Shown: one piece after another, positions 39,542-47,440 of the stretch
Numbering within the stretch: position 1 is the first letter of the stretch
Layout: every line of letters starts with the position of its first letter
Notes under the pieces: model-generated
Database searches by the model: none
Told to the model about the DNA's origin: nothing
The model's input: only the letters and a program-made list of their open reading frames with translations
From: Bacillota bacterium
GTDB taxonomy: Bacteria > Bacillota > Bacilli > Paenibacillales > Paenibacillaceae
Assembly (NCBI GenBank): GCA_023391635.1
Contig: JAEWAQ010000024.1
Span: 1 to 64,000 of the forward strand
Direction: 5' to 3'
DNA: 64,000 bases
Made by a program: the position numbers and the translations under genes

Positions 39542-41653
39542 TCAGCTAATTTTGAACTTGCTCTGTTTTTCCACCAACTCTTGCACCAAATTTCCAAGCG
39601 CCGCGGACGATGACGCAACCTCCTCCATGGCGGCAAGCTGTTCTTCGGAGGCGGAGGCGACGCTCTGTGAGTGATCCGAAGTCTCGCCAGCGATGCGCGA
39701 CAATTCCTCGACAGAAGCATTCACTTGCTCTGCGCTTGCGTTCATCTGTTCCGAGGCAGCAGATACCTCCTGAATTTGATCGCCGACCAGGATCATCTTC
39801 TCTGCAACCAATTGGAACAATTCAGCGCTCTCCGCGACATACTGCTCACCCATTATGACTTCCGTCGCCCCCAGCTTCATGGTACGGGAAGCATTCTCTG
39901 TCTCTTCCTGTACCTTTTGAATCAATACCGCAATTTCTTCCGTAGCTTTGAACGTCTGATCCGCAAGCTTGCGCACTTCTCCGGCTACGACGGCGAAGCC
40001 GCGCCCGTGTTCTCCGGCTCTGGCCGCTTCAATATTCGCGTTGAGCGCCAAAAGATTGGTCTGATAGCTGATCTGAGAAATGAGGCTGACGATGCCTCCG
40101 ATTTCTTTGGAACGTTCCCCCAGATGTTCGATCGTCTGCTCGACTTCAGCGACTGCGCCTCTCGCCTTCGTCATCTTGTCTTCGGCCTCGCGCATCCGGG
40201 TATTTCCGAGATCCGTCTGAGCGCGAACATCCGACACATACGTGGATACTGCGGAAGAAGATTCTGCGACTCGCTGGATACCGACAGTCATCTCTCCCAT
40301 CGCTTTTGCCGTCTCGTCGGTATAGCGATGCTGTGTCTTTGAGCCTTCGGCTACCGTTTCGATCGACTGGGCAATCGTCTCGGAAGCTTGTGTCGTCTGC
40401 TCCGCGCTGGCCGTCAATTGCTCGGATGTGGCGCCCGCCGACATCGATAAATCGGCAACCAAGTGAAACATTCCCCGCAGTTCTTGCGTCATTGCATTGA
40501 AACTGCCTGCCAGTTGCCCGAATTCATCCCTGCTGCGCACCTCTACCTGCTGCGTCAGATCCCCTTCCGCCATCTTTTGTACACTCTTGACGAACGATTG
40601 AATAGGTCGAATGATCAATTGCCGAATCATCAGCAGCATCAGGATACCCAACACGATCATCGAGGCGATGCCGATGAGCAATGACGTCAATTTACTTTGG
40701 TTATACGACTTTAGGATTTCATTTTCCGGAATGACAGTTTCCACGTACATGACGTTATCGCTGCCGTCCAGGTGAATCGGGTAGAACACGCTGAGAGCGT
40801 TATCCCCTTGCGCGTTTCGCGCGTAACCTTGCGTCGCCGCCCCGGAAGTGAGCTTGCGGAAAAGTTGGGCCTTATCCGGAGCATCTCCGTAGGGTTGGAA
40901 TAAGCGATCCGGCTGCTGCGGGTTTGCGATATAGTTGCCTTCACCGGAAATAACCGTCACATAACCGCCAAGCGGATGCTGCTCCGCCGCTTCCTGTTGC
41001 AAGGAATCCAGCGCAAAATCTACCCCCACCATGCCGAGGAAGCGATCACCCTGATCCAGAATAGGGACAACCAAAGAAGTCATCGCAACCGCTTGGCCCG
41101 CAATTTCATATGTAAACGGTTCCATTAATGTGACTTTTTTGGTCTGCTTGGGCAATAGATAAAAGTCTCCGTCTCCCGGAGTTTCGTAGCTCTCGATCGG
41201 CAAAACTTCGATCACACCGCCGGTACGAACGGCATAAGGAATCAATCGGCCCGTCTCGTCATCATAAGGAGATCTGTTGGCATGCTCCGTATCTTTGCCG
41301 TCGAATGCGTTCGGCTCCCACAGCGTGTAGGTGCCAAGCAAATCCGGGTGAGCCTCAAGCATTTGTATCAATAGTTCGACGACATCGGTCCTGGAATAGG
41401 ACTGTTCTTCTTTCGCATGACGCAGAACGAGAGCCAGCATATCTAGCTCTTGCTTATAGCCGGCCAGTTTCTGGCCAAATTGACTTGCGAATGTCTGTGA
41501 AACCTTTCTCGCCTCGGATTCACCCTGGCCAACGCTGGCGATTCTCAGTTGATCAAGGTTAACGAATACGAGAACTGAGAAAACGATAATCAGTAGTACC
41601 GATAGCCCAGAAATCATTTTCGTGATCAATGAAATCCCCAACTTGTTGTTCAT
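39542..41653 (-). CDS. Methyl-accepting chemotaxis protein
   Basis: 703 aa transmembrane chemoreceptor. Start ATG 41653 with GGAGGG 7 bases before it. Domains: helix near 14-36 (SGLSVLLIIVFSVLVFVN); an extracellular dCache-type sensor (about 40-320; contains MLEAHPDLLGTYTLWEPNAF and VPILDQGDRFLGMVGVDFAL); second helix near 325-345; HAMP (about 347-400); and the cytoplasmic signalling coil with the hairpin tip QISYQTNLLALNANIEAARA and AGEHGRGFAVVAGEVRKLAD. The ligand is not known; dCache sensors often bind amino or organic acids. It sits alone between the sigma factor and comEC, an accessory gene in the competence cluster. Confidence 0.94.
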   Translation of the reverse strand: MNNKLGISLITKMISGLSVLLIIVFSVLVFVNLDQLRIASVGQGESEARKVSQTFASQFGQKLAGYKQELDMLALVLRHAKEEQSYSRTDVVELLIQMLEAHPDLLGTYTLWEPNAFDGKDTEHANRSPYDDETGRLIPYAVRTGGVIEVLPIESYETPGDGDFYLLPKQTKKVTLMEPFTYEIAGQAVAMTSLVVPILDQGDRFLGMVGVDFALDSLQQEAAEQHPLGGYVTVISGEGNYIANPQQPDRLFQPYGDAPDKAQLFRKLTSGAATQGYARNAQGDNALSVFYPIHLDGSDNVMYVETVIPENEILKSYNQSKLTSLLIGIASMIVLGILMLLMIRQLIIRPIQSFVKSVQKMAEGDLTQQVEVRSRDEFGQLAGSFNAMTQELRGMFHLVADLSMSAGATSEQLTASAEQTTQASETIAQSIETVAEGSKTQHRYTDETAKAMGEMTVGIQRVAESSSAVSTYVSDVRAQTDLGNTRMREAEDKMTKARGAVAEVEQTIEHLGERSKEIGGIVSLISQISYQTNLLALNANIEAARAGEHGRGFAVVAGEVRKLADQTFKATEEIAVLIQKVQEETENASRTMKLGATEVIMGEQYVAESAELFQLVAEKMILVGDQIQEVSAASEQMNASAEQVNASVEELSRIAGETSDHSQSVASASEEQLAAMEEVASSSAALGNLVQELVEKQSKFKIS

Positions 41654-41800
41654 CCAGTAACCCTCCACGGCAGTTTTGAAGTATGAAGTTTCGATATATA
41701 TCGTCATAACTCGACAATTTATGAATAATTTGAAGAGTCCCCCCCTGCCGAACCGACGGATTCCGCCAGCAGCGCTTCTTGTTCGGGGTCGACTTGTCTC

Positions 41801-44407
41801 TCATATGCCTTTTCGTTTCACACGCCGCTGCATGTCCCCGTCCGGGGCAATTCGGTACTGGATTTCTCCGACTTCATCCGTCCGAAGCAGCAAGCTGCCT
41901 TCATTTGCGATTCGCCCGGTAATGGTCGGATGGGGATGTCCGTACAAGTTGTTGCGACCGACGGAAATAACCGTTTCCGCCGGATGCCACCAAGCCAGCC
42001 ATTCGGACGAGGTGGATGTCTTGCTGCCATGGTGGGCGGCTTTCATCACGTCGACTGCTGGCGGCGTAAGCAGGAGCTGCGTCCCTTCCGACCGGGCCAT
42101 CTGTTCGGCAATGATTCTCCTCTCTCCCGGCGCCTCCAGATCGCCCGTCAGCAAAAAAGTTCTGCCGTACAATGTCACGCGCAATACGACGCTAAGCTCA
42201 TTCTGCTCTTTCAATTCCGGCAACGGTGCAGAACTCGAATGGCCGTCGACAGCCGCATCGCCGTCCAGCGGATACAGCACTTCCAGCGTTGTCGACGAAT
42301 CGAGCGCCCATCGTTCCCCTCTGCGGGCCGCATAGACGGGGATGCCCCGCACCTGGGCGGCGTGGAACAGCCGTTCCGTCAAGGCGCTCTCCTTCCACGT
42401 GCCGTTCCAGATGATCGCGCCGACCGGCACGTCCCGCAGCACGGCTTCCGCACCGCCGATATGGTCGGCATCCAGGTGCGTCAGCACGAGCGCATCCAGC
42501 CTGCGTACGCCTCGCTCTCTCAGCAGAGGCACGATCAGCTTTCGCCCGATCTCATAAGGGTCGCGGCGTTCCCGCCACTCTTCTCCGGGTTTGCGGAAAT
42601 TGACCATCCCGCCTGCGTCAACTAGCAGATGCTTGCCCGTCCCGGTGCGTATCAGCATGCCGTCCCCCTGCCCCACATCCAGAAATTGCACGTAAGCATG
42701 CCGATCCAGCCACGCGGGCTGATAGCCCCACACCCACCAACTTCCCCATAGAAGGACTAACGCCAGGATGCCTGCTCCAGCTCGCGCGATCGGCTGCAAG
42801 GGCACGGAAGCCCGCGTGAGCGGAGCCGTCATGTCCGCATCAAAGAGTTCAGCTTCACTTGCAGATAGGCTTGTCCGCCTCCTGCGATACAGCCATACGG
42901 TTACGGCGATCAGAACATAGGCGAGCGCGACCCAAGCGCGCGGCGGCTGCGGCCAGGACATGCGAAGCGATTCGGCTTGGTCCATCCAGCCCACGATAGC
43001 GAAGGTGACGCGATTGGCATAGGAGGCCAACATGGCCGGCATCAACCCAAGCGGCAGCCACATGGCCCCCAGCGCTACGGATGCCATCCCAAGCGGCAGC
43101 ACAGCGAAGCTGGCAAGTGGAACGATCACGAGATTGGCCGGCAGCGACAACAGATGAATGCTGTGAAAATAGTAGATGGTGAGCGGGAAGGAGACGACCT
43201 GGGCGGTCAGGCCGACAGCCAGCGCATCGCGCGCGAATTTGGGCCGCACCCCTTGCAGCAGCCGTCCTGCATCCGCCGTAAACATCAGCAATCCGGCAGT
43301 CACAGCAAACGATAGCTGGAAGCTGATATTTTCGACGACCAGAGGGTCCCAAACGACCATTGCCATCGCGGCTGCCGCGAGCAGGTGCAGTCCGTCCTTC
43401 AGACGATTCTTTCTGGCCAGCGCCAGCGCGATCATCGCCATAATGCACGCCCGGGATGCCGAAGGGGAAGCGCCAGTCACTGCCATATAGAGCAGCATTG
43501 CCGCAAAGGCGACATCGATCGACCGCTCCCTGGTCAGCCGGGATAGCGCACCTAACCGGAGCAATACGAACACGACGACACCGACATGCAGTCCGGAGAT
43601 GGCAAGCACGTGTGTCAAGCCCAATCGGGAAAATTGATCGTACTGCGCCGGGTCCACTTCTTCCGTAATGCCGACGATCAAGCCTTTCATATAGCCAGCG
43701 TCGCCCTTGGGATAGAGCCTGTCCGTCAATTGGCCGATCTGCTGGCGTACCCCGTCAATCGTACGCAGCGGCTGCAAGCGTAACGACACCTTGTCTTCCG
43801 TCACGTGCACGCCGCTTGCGCCCTTCAGCGTCCATTGCCAGCGGATGCCTTGCCGCGCCAAGTACGCCCGGTAATCGAAAGCGCCGAAATTGCCGGCATC
43901 TCCGGGGCGTTCGGGCGCTCCTGCGAGCCGAACCGCGTCGCCTCGGCGCCAACTCATGGCGCTCGCTTGTTCTTCGCGCGACTGCAGCTTGACTCGAACC
44001 AGCACCGTTTCGCGAAGGGAAGTTGCGGTTGCGGCGTCTGTATCGCGCACCGACTCGGCCTCCAATTGGAATGTCGCGACATCGCCGTCCACGTCGGGGG
44101 GTGTTGCGATGATACCCGTTAATTCCGCTTGAACTGGCGGCGCTGACTCCTTTACCGACCACAGTGAGTCCAGCGTAGAATGATCGTGGTGGTCAACCCA
44201 CAGCCGTTCACCGAATGCTGTGAGCAGCGCAATCAAGCAAAGAGCAGCCAGACGGCGCGTCAAGGCGCCTTGCAGCAGACAAGCGGCCAGCAGTACGACG
44301 ATGCCGCCGATTGCCGCTGCCCGGCTTCCGGCATCGTGCCATAACGAAGGCACGGAGGCTCCTGCGACGAAGCAGCATGCGATGGCAACGAGCGGTCTAT
44401 GGTTCAT
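41801..44407 (-). CDS. comEC: DNA internalisation channel protein ComEC/Rec2
   Basis: 868 aa membrane protein that carries one DNA strand across the membrane during transformation. Domains: hydrophobic N-terminus and DUF4131 (OB-like, about 60-230), the competence domain with many helices (about 250-560, including THVLAISGLHVGVVVFVLLR), and a C-terminal metallo-beta-lactamase domain (about 610-850) with VLTHLDADHIGGAE and KAAHHGSKTSTSSEW, thought to degrade the second strand. Preceded by comEB on the same strand, with a terminator in between. Confidence 0.96.
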   Translation of the reverse strand: MNHRPLVAIACCFVAGASVPSLWHDAGSRAAAIGGIVVLLAACLLQGALTRRLAALCLIALLTAFGERLWVDHHDHSTLDSLWSVKESAPPVQAELTGIIATPPDVDGDVATFQLEAESVRDTDAATATSLRETVLVRVKLQSREEQASAMSWRRGDAVRLAGAPERPGDAGNFGAFDYRAYLARQGIRWQWTLKGASGVHVTEDKVSLRLQPLRTIDGVRQQIGQLTDRLYPKGDAGYMKGLIVGITEEVDPAQYDQFSRLGLTHVLAISGLHVGVVVFVLLRLGALSRLTRERSIDVAFAAMLLYMAVTGASPSASRACIMAMIALALARKNRLKDGLHLLAAAAMAMVVWDPLVVENISFQLSFAVTAGLLMFTADAGRLLQGVRPKFARDALAVGLTAQVVSFPLTIYYFHSIHLLSLPANLVIVPLASFAVLPLGMASVALGAMWLPLGLMPAMLASYANRVTFAIVGWMDQAESLRMSWPQPPRAWVALAYVLIAVTVWLYRRRRTSLSASEAELFDADMTAPLTRASVPLQPIARAGAGILALVLLWGSWWVWGYQPAWLDRHAYVQFLDVGQGDGMLIRTGTGKHLLVDAGGMVNFRKPGEEWRERRDPYEIGRKLIVPLLRERGVRRLDALVLTHLDADHIGGAEAVLRDVPVGAIIWNGTWKESALTERLFHAAQVRGIPVYAARRGERWALDSSTTLEVLYPLDGDAAVDGHSSSAPLPELKEQNELSVVLRVTLYGRTFLLTGDLEAPGERRIIAEQMARSEGTQLLLTPPAVDVMKAAHHGSKTSTSSEWLAWWHPAETVISVGRNNLYGHPHPTITGRIANEGSLLLRTDEVGEIQYRIAPDGDMQRRVKRKGI

Positions 44408-44442
44408 TCGGTTAACCCGCCTTTTTAAGTAAAAATAAAAAA

Positions 44443-44468
44443 CCTCCCCTGCCGTCAGGCAGAAGAGG
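44443..44468 (-). terminator. Terminator between comEB and comEC
   Basis: CCTCTTCTGCC/GGCAGGGGAGG hairpin with a 4-base loop, followed by TTTTTTATTTT on the minus strand. It should separate most comEB transcription from comEC. Confidence 0.85.
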
Positions 44469-44503
44469 GTGCTTCCCTGCTTCCTTACTGGAATGTTATC
44501 GCC

Positions 44504-45022
44504 TCAGATCGCATCCTGCACTTCGGTATCCGGCGGCGGCGCGTAGCCTTCGATCTGGCGGAATCGGATGCCTCGTTGGCTCATGAGCGTGCTCACCTTG
44601 TCGTAGTCTTTCGGATAGATGCGATGAAACACGATCTCCGAAATCCCGCTGTTCGCCAGCATGTTGGCGCAAGTCCAGCAAGGCTGATCGGTCACGTACA
44701 CCGTAGAGCCTTCCCGGTCGATGCGATCGGTGAACAGCAGCAGGTTCTGCTCCGCATGGATCGTCCGGATGCAGCGCTGCTTCACCTTGATCCCGCGCGC
44801 CGCATCTTCGGGGCCGGCCAATTCCTCCACGATCATACAGCCTGCTTCCGAGCAGTCCGGCACCCCCATCGGCGCACCGTTGTAGGCGGTGCCCAGCAGC
44901 TTCTTGCCCTGCACGAGCACGGCCCCGACATGACGCCTGGGACATCGCGAGCGAGTGGACGCCATGAAGGCGATATCCATGAAATAGGTGTCCCAATCTT
45001 TGCGTACGGCTGTTGTCGGCAT
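44504..45022 (-). CDS. comEB: ComEB, deoxycytidylate deaminase family
   Basis: 172 aa, converts dCMP to dUMP, the entry to thymidylate; in Bacillus the gene lies in the comE operon without being needed for competence (known). Start ATG 45022, GGAGG 7 bases before. Zinc-site motifs HAEQNLLL (His and catalytic Glu, about 88) and PCWTCANML (two Cys, about 114) are intact, together with an earlier CSEAGC loop that fits the extra zinc of dCMP deaminases. Confidence 0.95.
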   Translation of the reverse strand: MPTTAVRKDWDTYFMDIAFMASTRSRCPRRHVGAVLVQGKKLLGTAYNGAPMGVPDCSEAGCMIVEELAGPEDAARGIKVKQRCIRTIHAEQNLLLFTDRIDREGSTVYVTDQPCWTCANMLANSGISEIVFHRIYPKDYDKVSTLMSQRGIRFRQIEGYAPPPDTEVQDAI

Positions 45023-45070
45023 GTTGCCACCTCCATAAATAGATTTAGTTCTGCGCCAGGAGCAAAATAA

Positions 45071-45600
45071 TCTCAACTCGGCGTGGGCGAAGTTTATTTA
45101 CGGAAGTTAGGAACTTTCGGTTCCTATCTCGGCGAGTGAGGCACTCGTTTACGGAAGTTAGGAACTTTTGGTTCCTAACTCGGCGAGTGAGGCCTCGTTT
45201 ACGGAAATTAGAAACTTTTGGTTCCTAACTCGGCTTGGTCGGTGAAAATTTGCGGGAGTTAGGAACTTTCGGTTCCTAACTCGGCGCATGGGACGCTCGT
45301 TTACGGAAATTAGGAACTTTCGGTACCTATCTCGGCTTGGTCGGTGAAAATTTGCGGGACTTAGGAACTTTCGGTTCCTATCTCGGTGCATGAGACACTC
45401 GTTTACGGGAGTTAGGAACTTTTGGTTCCTAGCTCGACTTGGTCGGTGAAAATTTGCGGGACTTAGGAACTTTCGGTTCCTATCTCGGCGCATGAGACAC
45501 TCGTTTACGGGACTTAGGAACTTTCAGTTCCTATCTCGTCTCCGTCGGTGAAAATTTGCGGGACTTAGGAACTTTCAGTTCCTATCTCGGTGCGCGCGGC
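45071..45600. repeat. Ten-unit 51-bp tandem array with palindromic cores (comEB-comEA gap)
   Basis: Cores start at 45107, 45158, 45208, 45259, 45310, 45361, 45412, 45463, 45514 and 45565: intervals of 51 (one of 50). Each core has arms TTAGGAAC and GTTCCTAA (or CCTAT) around TTTCG, TTTTG or TTTCA. Two linkers alternate: A (CTCGGCGCATGAGACACTCG) and B (CTTGGTCGGTGAAAATTTGC), from unit 3 onward giving a 102-bp higher-order repeat. The linkers recur and so are not CRISPR spacers. No gene is supported in the gap. Confidence 0.97.
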
Positions 45601-45609
45601 GCTACCTGC

Positions 45610-46173
45610 CTAAATTTCTACCTTGACCAGGGCGCGAATTTTGTCATAAAGCTTCGGTCCGATACCCTTGACCTCCAACAGTTCCTCCACGCTGCGGAAT
45701 CCCTTGCGCGATTCGCGGAAATCCACGATCGCCTGCGCTTTGGACGGCCCGATCCCGGGCAATCCGTCCAAGTCCGTCACGGATGCCTTGTTCAAATCCA
45801 GCAAAGAAGCGCCGAGAGCATCCGAGGGCTCCGAAGCAGAAGCGGCGGCTGGCGTAGAAACGGTATCTGATTGCGTCAGCGCGGGAGCTGCGGCGGAAGG
45901 GTCGATAGTCGACAGGTTATGGACCGCATTCACGTCGCCCGACTCGGGTCCATCGATTCCAGGCAACGATTGTGTCGGCGATGAGGCGGCCTCTCCGTTA
46001 ATCGACAATGTGGCACGCAAAGATTCATTGACAGGCTGCCACCCGGGAATGCCCTGTTGGCCGGAATTCAGAAGCAAATACAGCAATGCGCCAATACCTG
46101 CGACGAAACCGCACCACGCCGCCAGCCTGCGCACCGGCAATCTCCGTCTCTCGTATGGATGGTTCATCGCCAT
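45610..46173 (-). CDS. comEA: ComEA, DNA receptor of the competence system
   Basis: 187 aa. I start it at the ATG at 46173 behind GGAGG; the frame remains open to 46314, but those codons lie in a repeat tract and are not ComEA-like. N-terminal helix near 15-35 (LAAWCGFVAGIGALLYLLL) anchors it; a Ser/Ala/Thr-rich linker follows; the C-terminal helix-hairpin-helix domain has LLDLNKASVTDLDGLPGIGP and KAQAIVDFRESRKGFRSVEE, the double-stranded DNA-binding module. It binds DNA outside the cell and passes it to ComEC. Divergent from comER. Confidence 0.93.
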   Translation of the reverse strand: MAMNHPYERRRLPVRRLAAWCGFVAGIGALLYLLLNSGQQGIPGWQPVNESLRATLSINGEAASSPTQSLPGIDGPESGDVNAVHNLSTIDPSAAAPALTQSDTVSTPAAASASEPSDALGASLLDLNKASVTDLDGLPGIGPSKAQAIVDFRESRKGFRSVEELLEVKGIGPKLYDKIRALVKVEI

Positions 46174-46322
46174 GACGCCTCCGTCCGCGTTCTCCGGCCA
46201 AATTGCCGACTTCCGTTTCGCAACGATCCCTCCATCCACATTCGCCGACCAAATTGCCGCTCTCCATTTAGGTGGTTCATCATCATGCCCCCTCCATCCA
46301 CATTCGCCGATCAAACGTTGCC
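46161..46322. repeat. Imperfect repeats around the comEA start
   Basis: CCTCCGTCCGCGTTCTCCGG at 46178 and its relatives (CCTCCATCCACATTCGCCGA) recur 51 bp and then 62 bp later; CCAAATTGCCG recurs at 51 bp. GGTTCATCGCCATGACG at 46161, which is the comEA start itself, is copied as GGTTCATCATCATGCCC at 46273. The 252-bp gap to comER holds no other signal that I trust. Confidence 0.7.
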
Positions 46323-46425
46323 TTTACAGACCGGCGCCGCACCAACCGTTCGAAATCCCGTCATGCAATTTCATTTCGATACATATATTGGATGGTAGCA
46401 TTGATGTGTAAAAGGAGGGACGTGC

Positions 46426-47265
46426 ATGAAAGTCGGCTTCATCGGCACCGGCAGCATGGGAAGCTTGCTGGTCGAAGCTTTCGTGAATGCCGGTGCGATG
46501 CTTCCCGAGGACATCACGGTCTCTTCCCGTACGCGTTCCAAGGCCGAAGCCTTGTCGATCCGCTGTCCGGGCTTGCGTCTGGCCGATTCGAATGCGGAAG
46601 TTGCCCGGATGGCGGACGTATTGTTCTTATGCGTAAGACCGTCCGAATTCGGCGTCGTTCTCGCGGAAATCGCTCCCGTCGTGCAATCCGGCCTGATCGC
46701 CGTCTCGATCACAAGCCCTGTCACGATCGCACAGTTGGAAGCTTATCTTCCTTGCAAAGTCGCCAAGGTCATCCCCAGCATCGTCAATGCCGTGCAGGCC
46801 GGTGCAACACTGCTCATGTGGGGAAACCGGCTGAACACCGCGGACCGCGTGATGCTTCAGGAGTTGTTCGCGGCGATCAGCCGGCCCGTCGAGATCCGCG
46901 AAGCGGACGTGCGAGCCGCATCCGATCTGTCCAGCATCGGGCCGGCCTTCTTCGCTTACCTGCTTGGCGCCTTCATCGATGCGGCAGTCGCCCAATGCGG
47001 CATGGACCGACGCACGGCGGAAACGCTCGCCCCCGAGATGCTGCTTGGAACCGCACGCCTCATGCTGGAGCAGGGATTCACCCCGCAAGAGCTGCAAACG
47101 CGCGTATCGGTTCCGGGAGGTATTACCGCGGAAGCGTTGCAGCAATTGCGGGAGTCCACGACGGACGCGTTCGAAGCCGTGCTACGCGTGACGCATGAGA
47201 AGTTCGCCGCCGATCTGCAGAAAGTCGCCCGCTCGCTGCAACTGCCGCCCATTCCGAAACAGTAA
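46426..47265 (+). CDS. comER: ComER, pyrroline-5-carboxylate reductase family protein
   Basis: 279 aa. The nucleotide-binding GFIGTGSMG is at residues 4-12, followed by the P5C-reductase fold (VARMADVLFLCVRPSEFGVV, then SITSPVTIAQLE) and the C-terminal dimer domain ending in VSVPGGITAEALQQL. It differs from ProC in the substrate region. The gene is divergent from comEA as in Bacillus; there it is dispensable for competence and has been linked to sporulation and biofilm (from memory). AGGAGG precedes the start. Confidence 0.92.
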   Translation: MKVGFIGTGSMGSLLVEAFVNAGAMLPEDITVSSRTRSKAEALSIRCPGLRLADSNAEVARMADVLFLCVRPSEFGVVLAEIAPVVQSGLIAVSITSPVTIAQLEAYLPCKVAKVIPSIVNAVQAGATLLMWGNRLNTADRVMLQELFAAISRPVEIREADVRAASDLSSIGPAFFAYLLGAFIDAAVAQCGMDRRTAETLAPEMLLGTARLMLEQGFTPQELQTRVSVPGGITAEALQQLRESTTDAFEAVLRVTHEKFAADLQKVARSLQLPPIPKQ

Positions 47266-47440
47266 CGACAGTGGCTCTGTGAAAGTCCACACTGTTCCAA
47301 AACAGTAACAACGGCGGGCGCTGCAACTCCATCCGTTTCGAAGAAGAAATGGCGATAGTTGCAACCACCCGGATTCGGTTCCGTACGATAAGCGTTGCCG
47401 GCCGTTCGGAATATTGCCGAACCTGCGCGGAGCAACCGCC

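Noticed and set aside
45158..45493. 111-codon minus-strand reading frame made of 17-residue repeats
   Set aside because: It exists only because 51 is a multiple of three. The array's 50-bp interval breaks the frame, and there is no ribosome site or codon bias.
45071..45600. CRISPR array (21-base repeats, 30-base spacers)
   Set aside because: The spacers are not unique: two linkers alternate, the repeat is a full palindrome, and no cas genes are near.
46174..46314. N-terminal extension of comEA by 47 codons
   Set aside because: The added residues come from the local repeats and are not ComEA-like; GGAGG precedes the later ATG.
47266..47440. Terminator or repeat family after comER
   Set aside because: Two AACAGTAAC copies 43 bp apart and a partial copy of the comER end are seen, but the stems are weak and no function can be supported.
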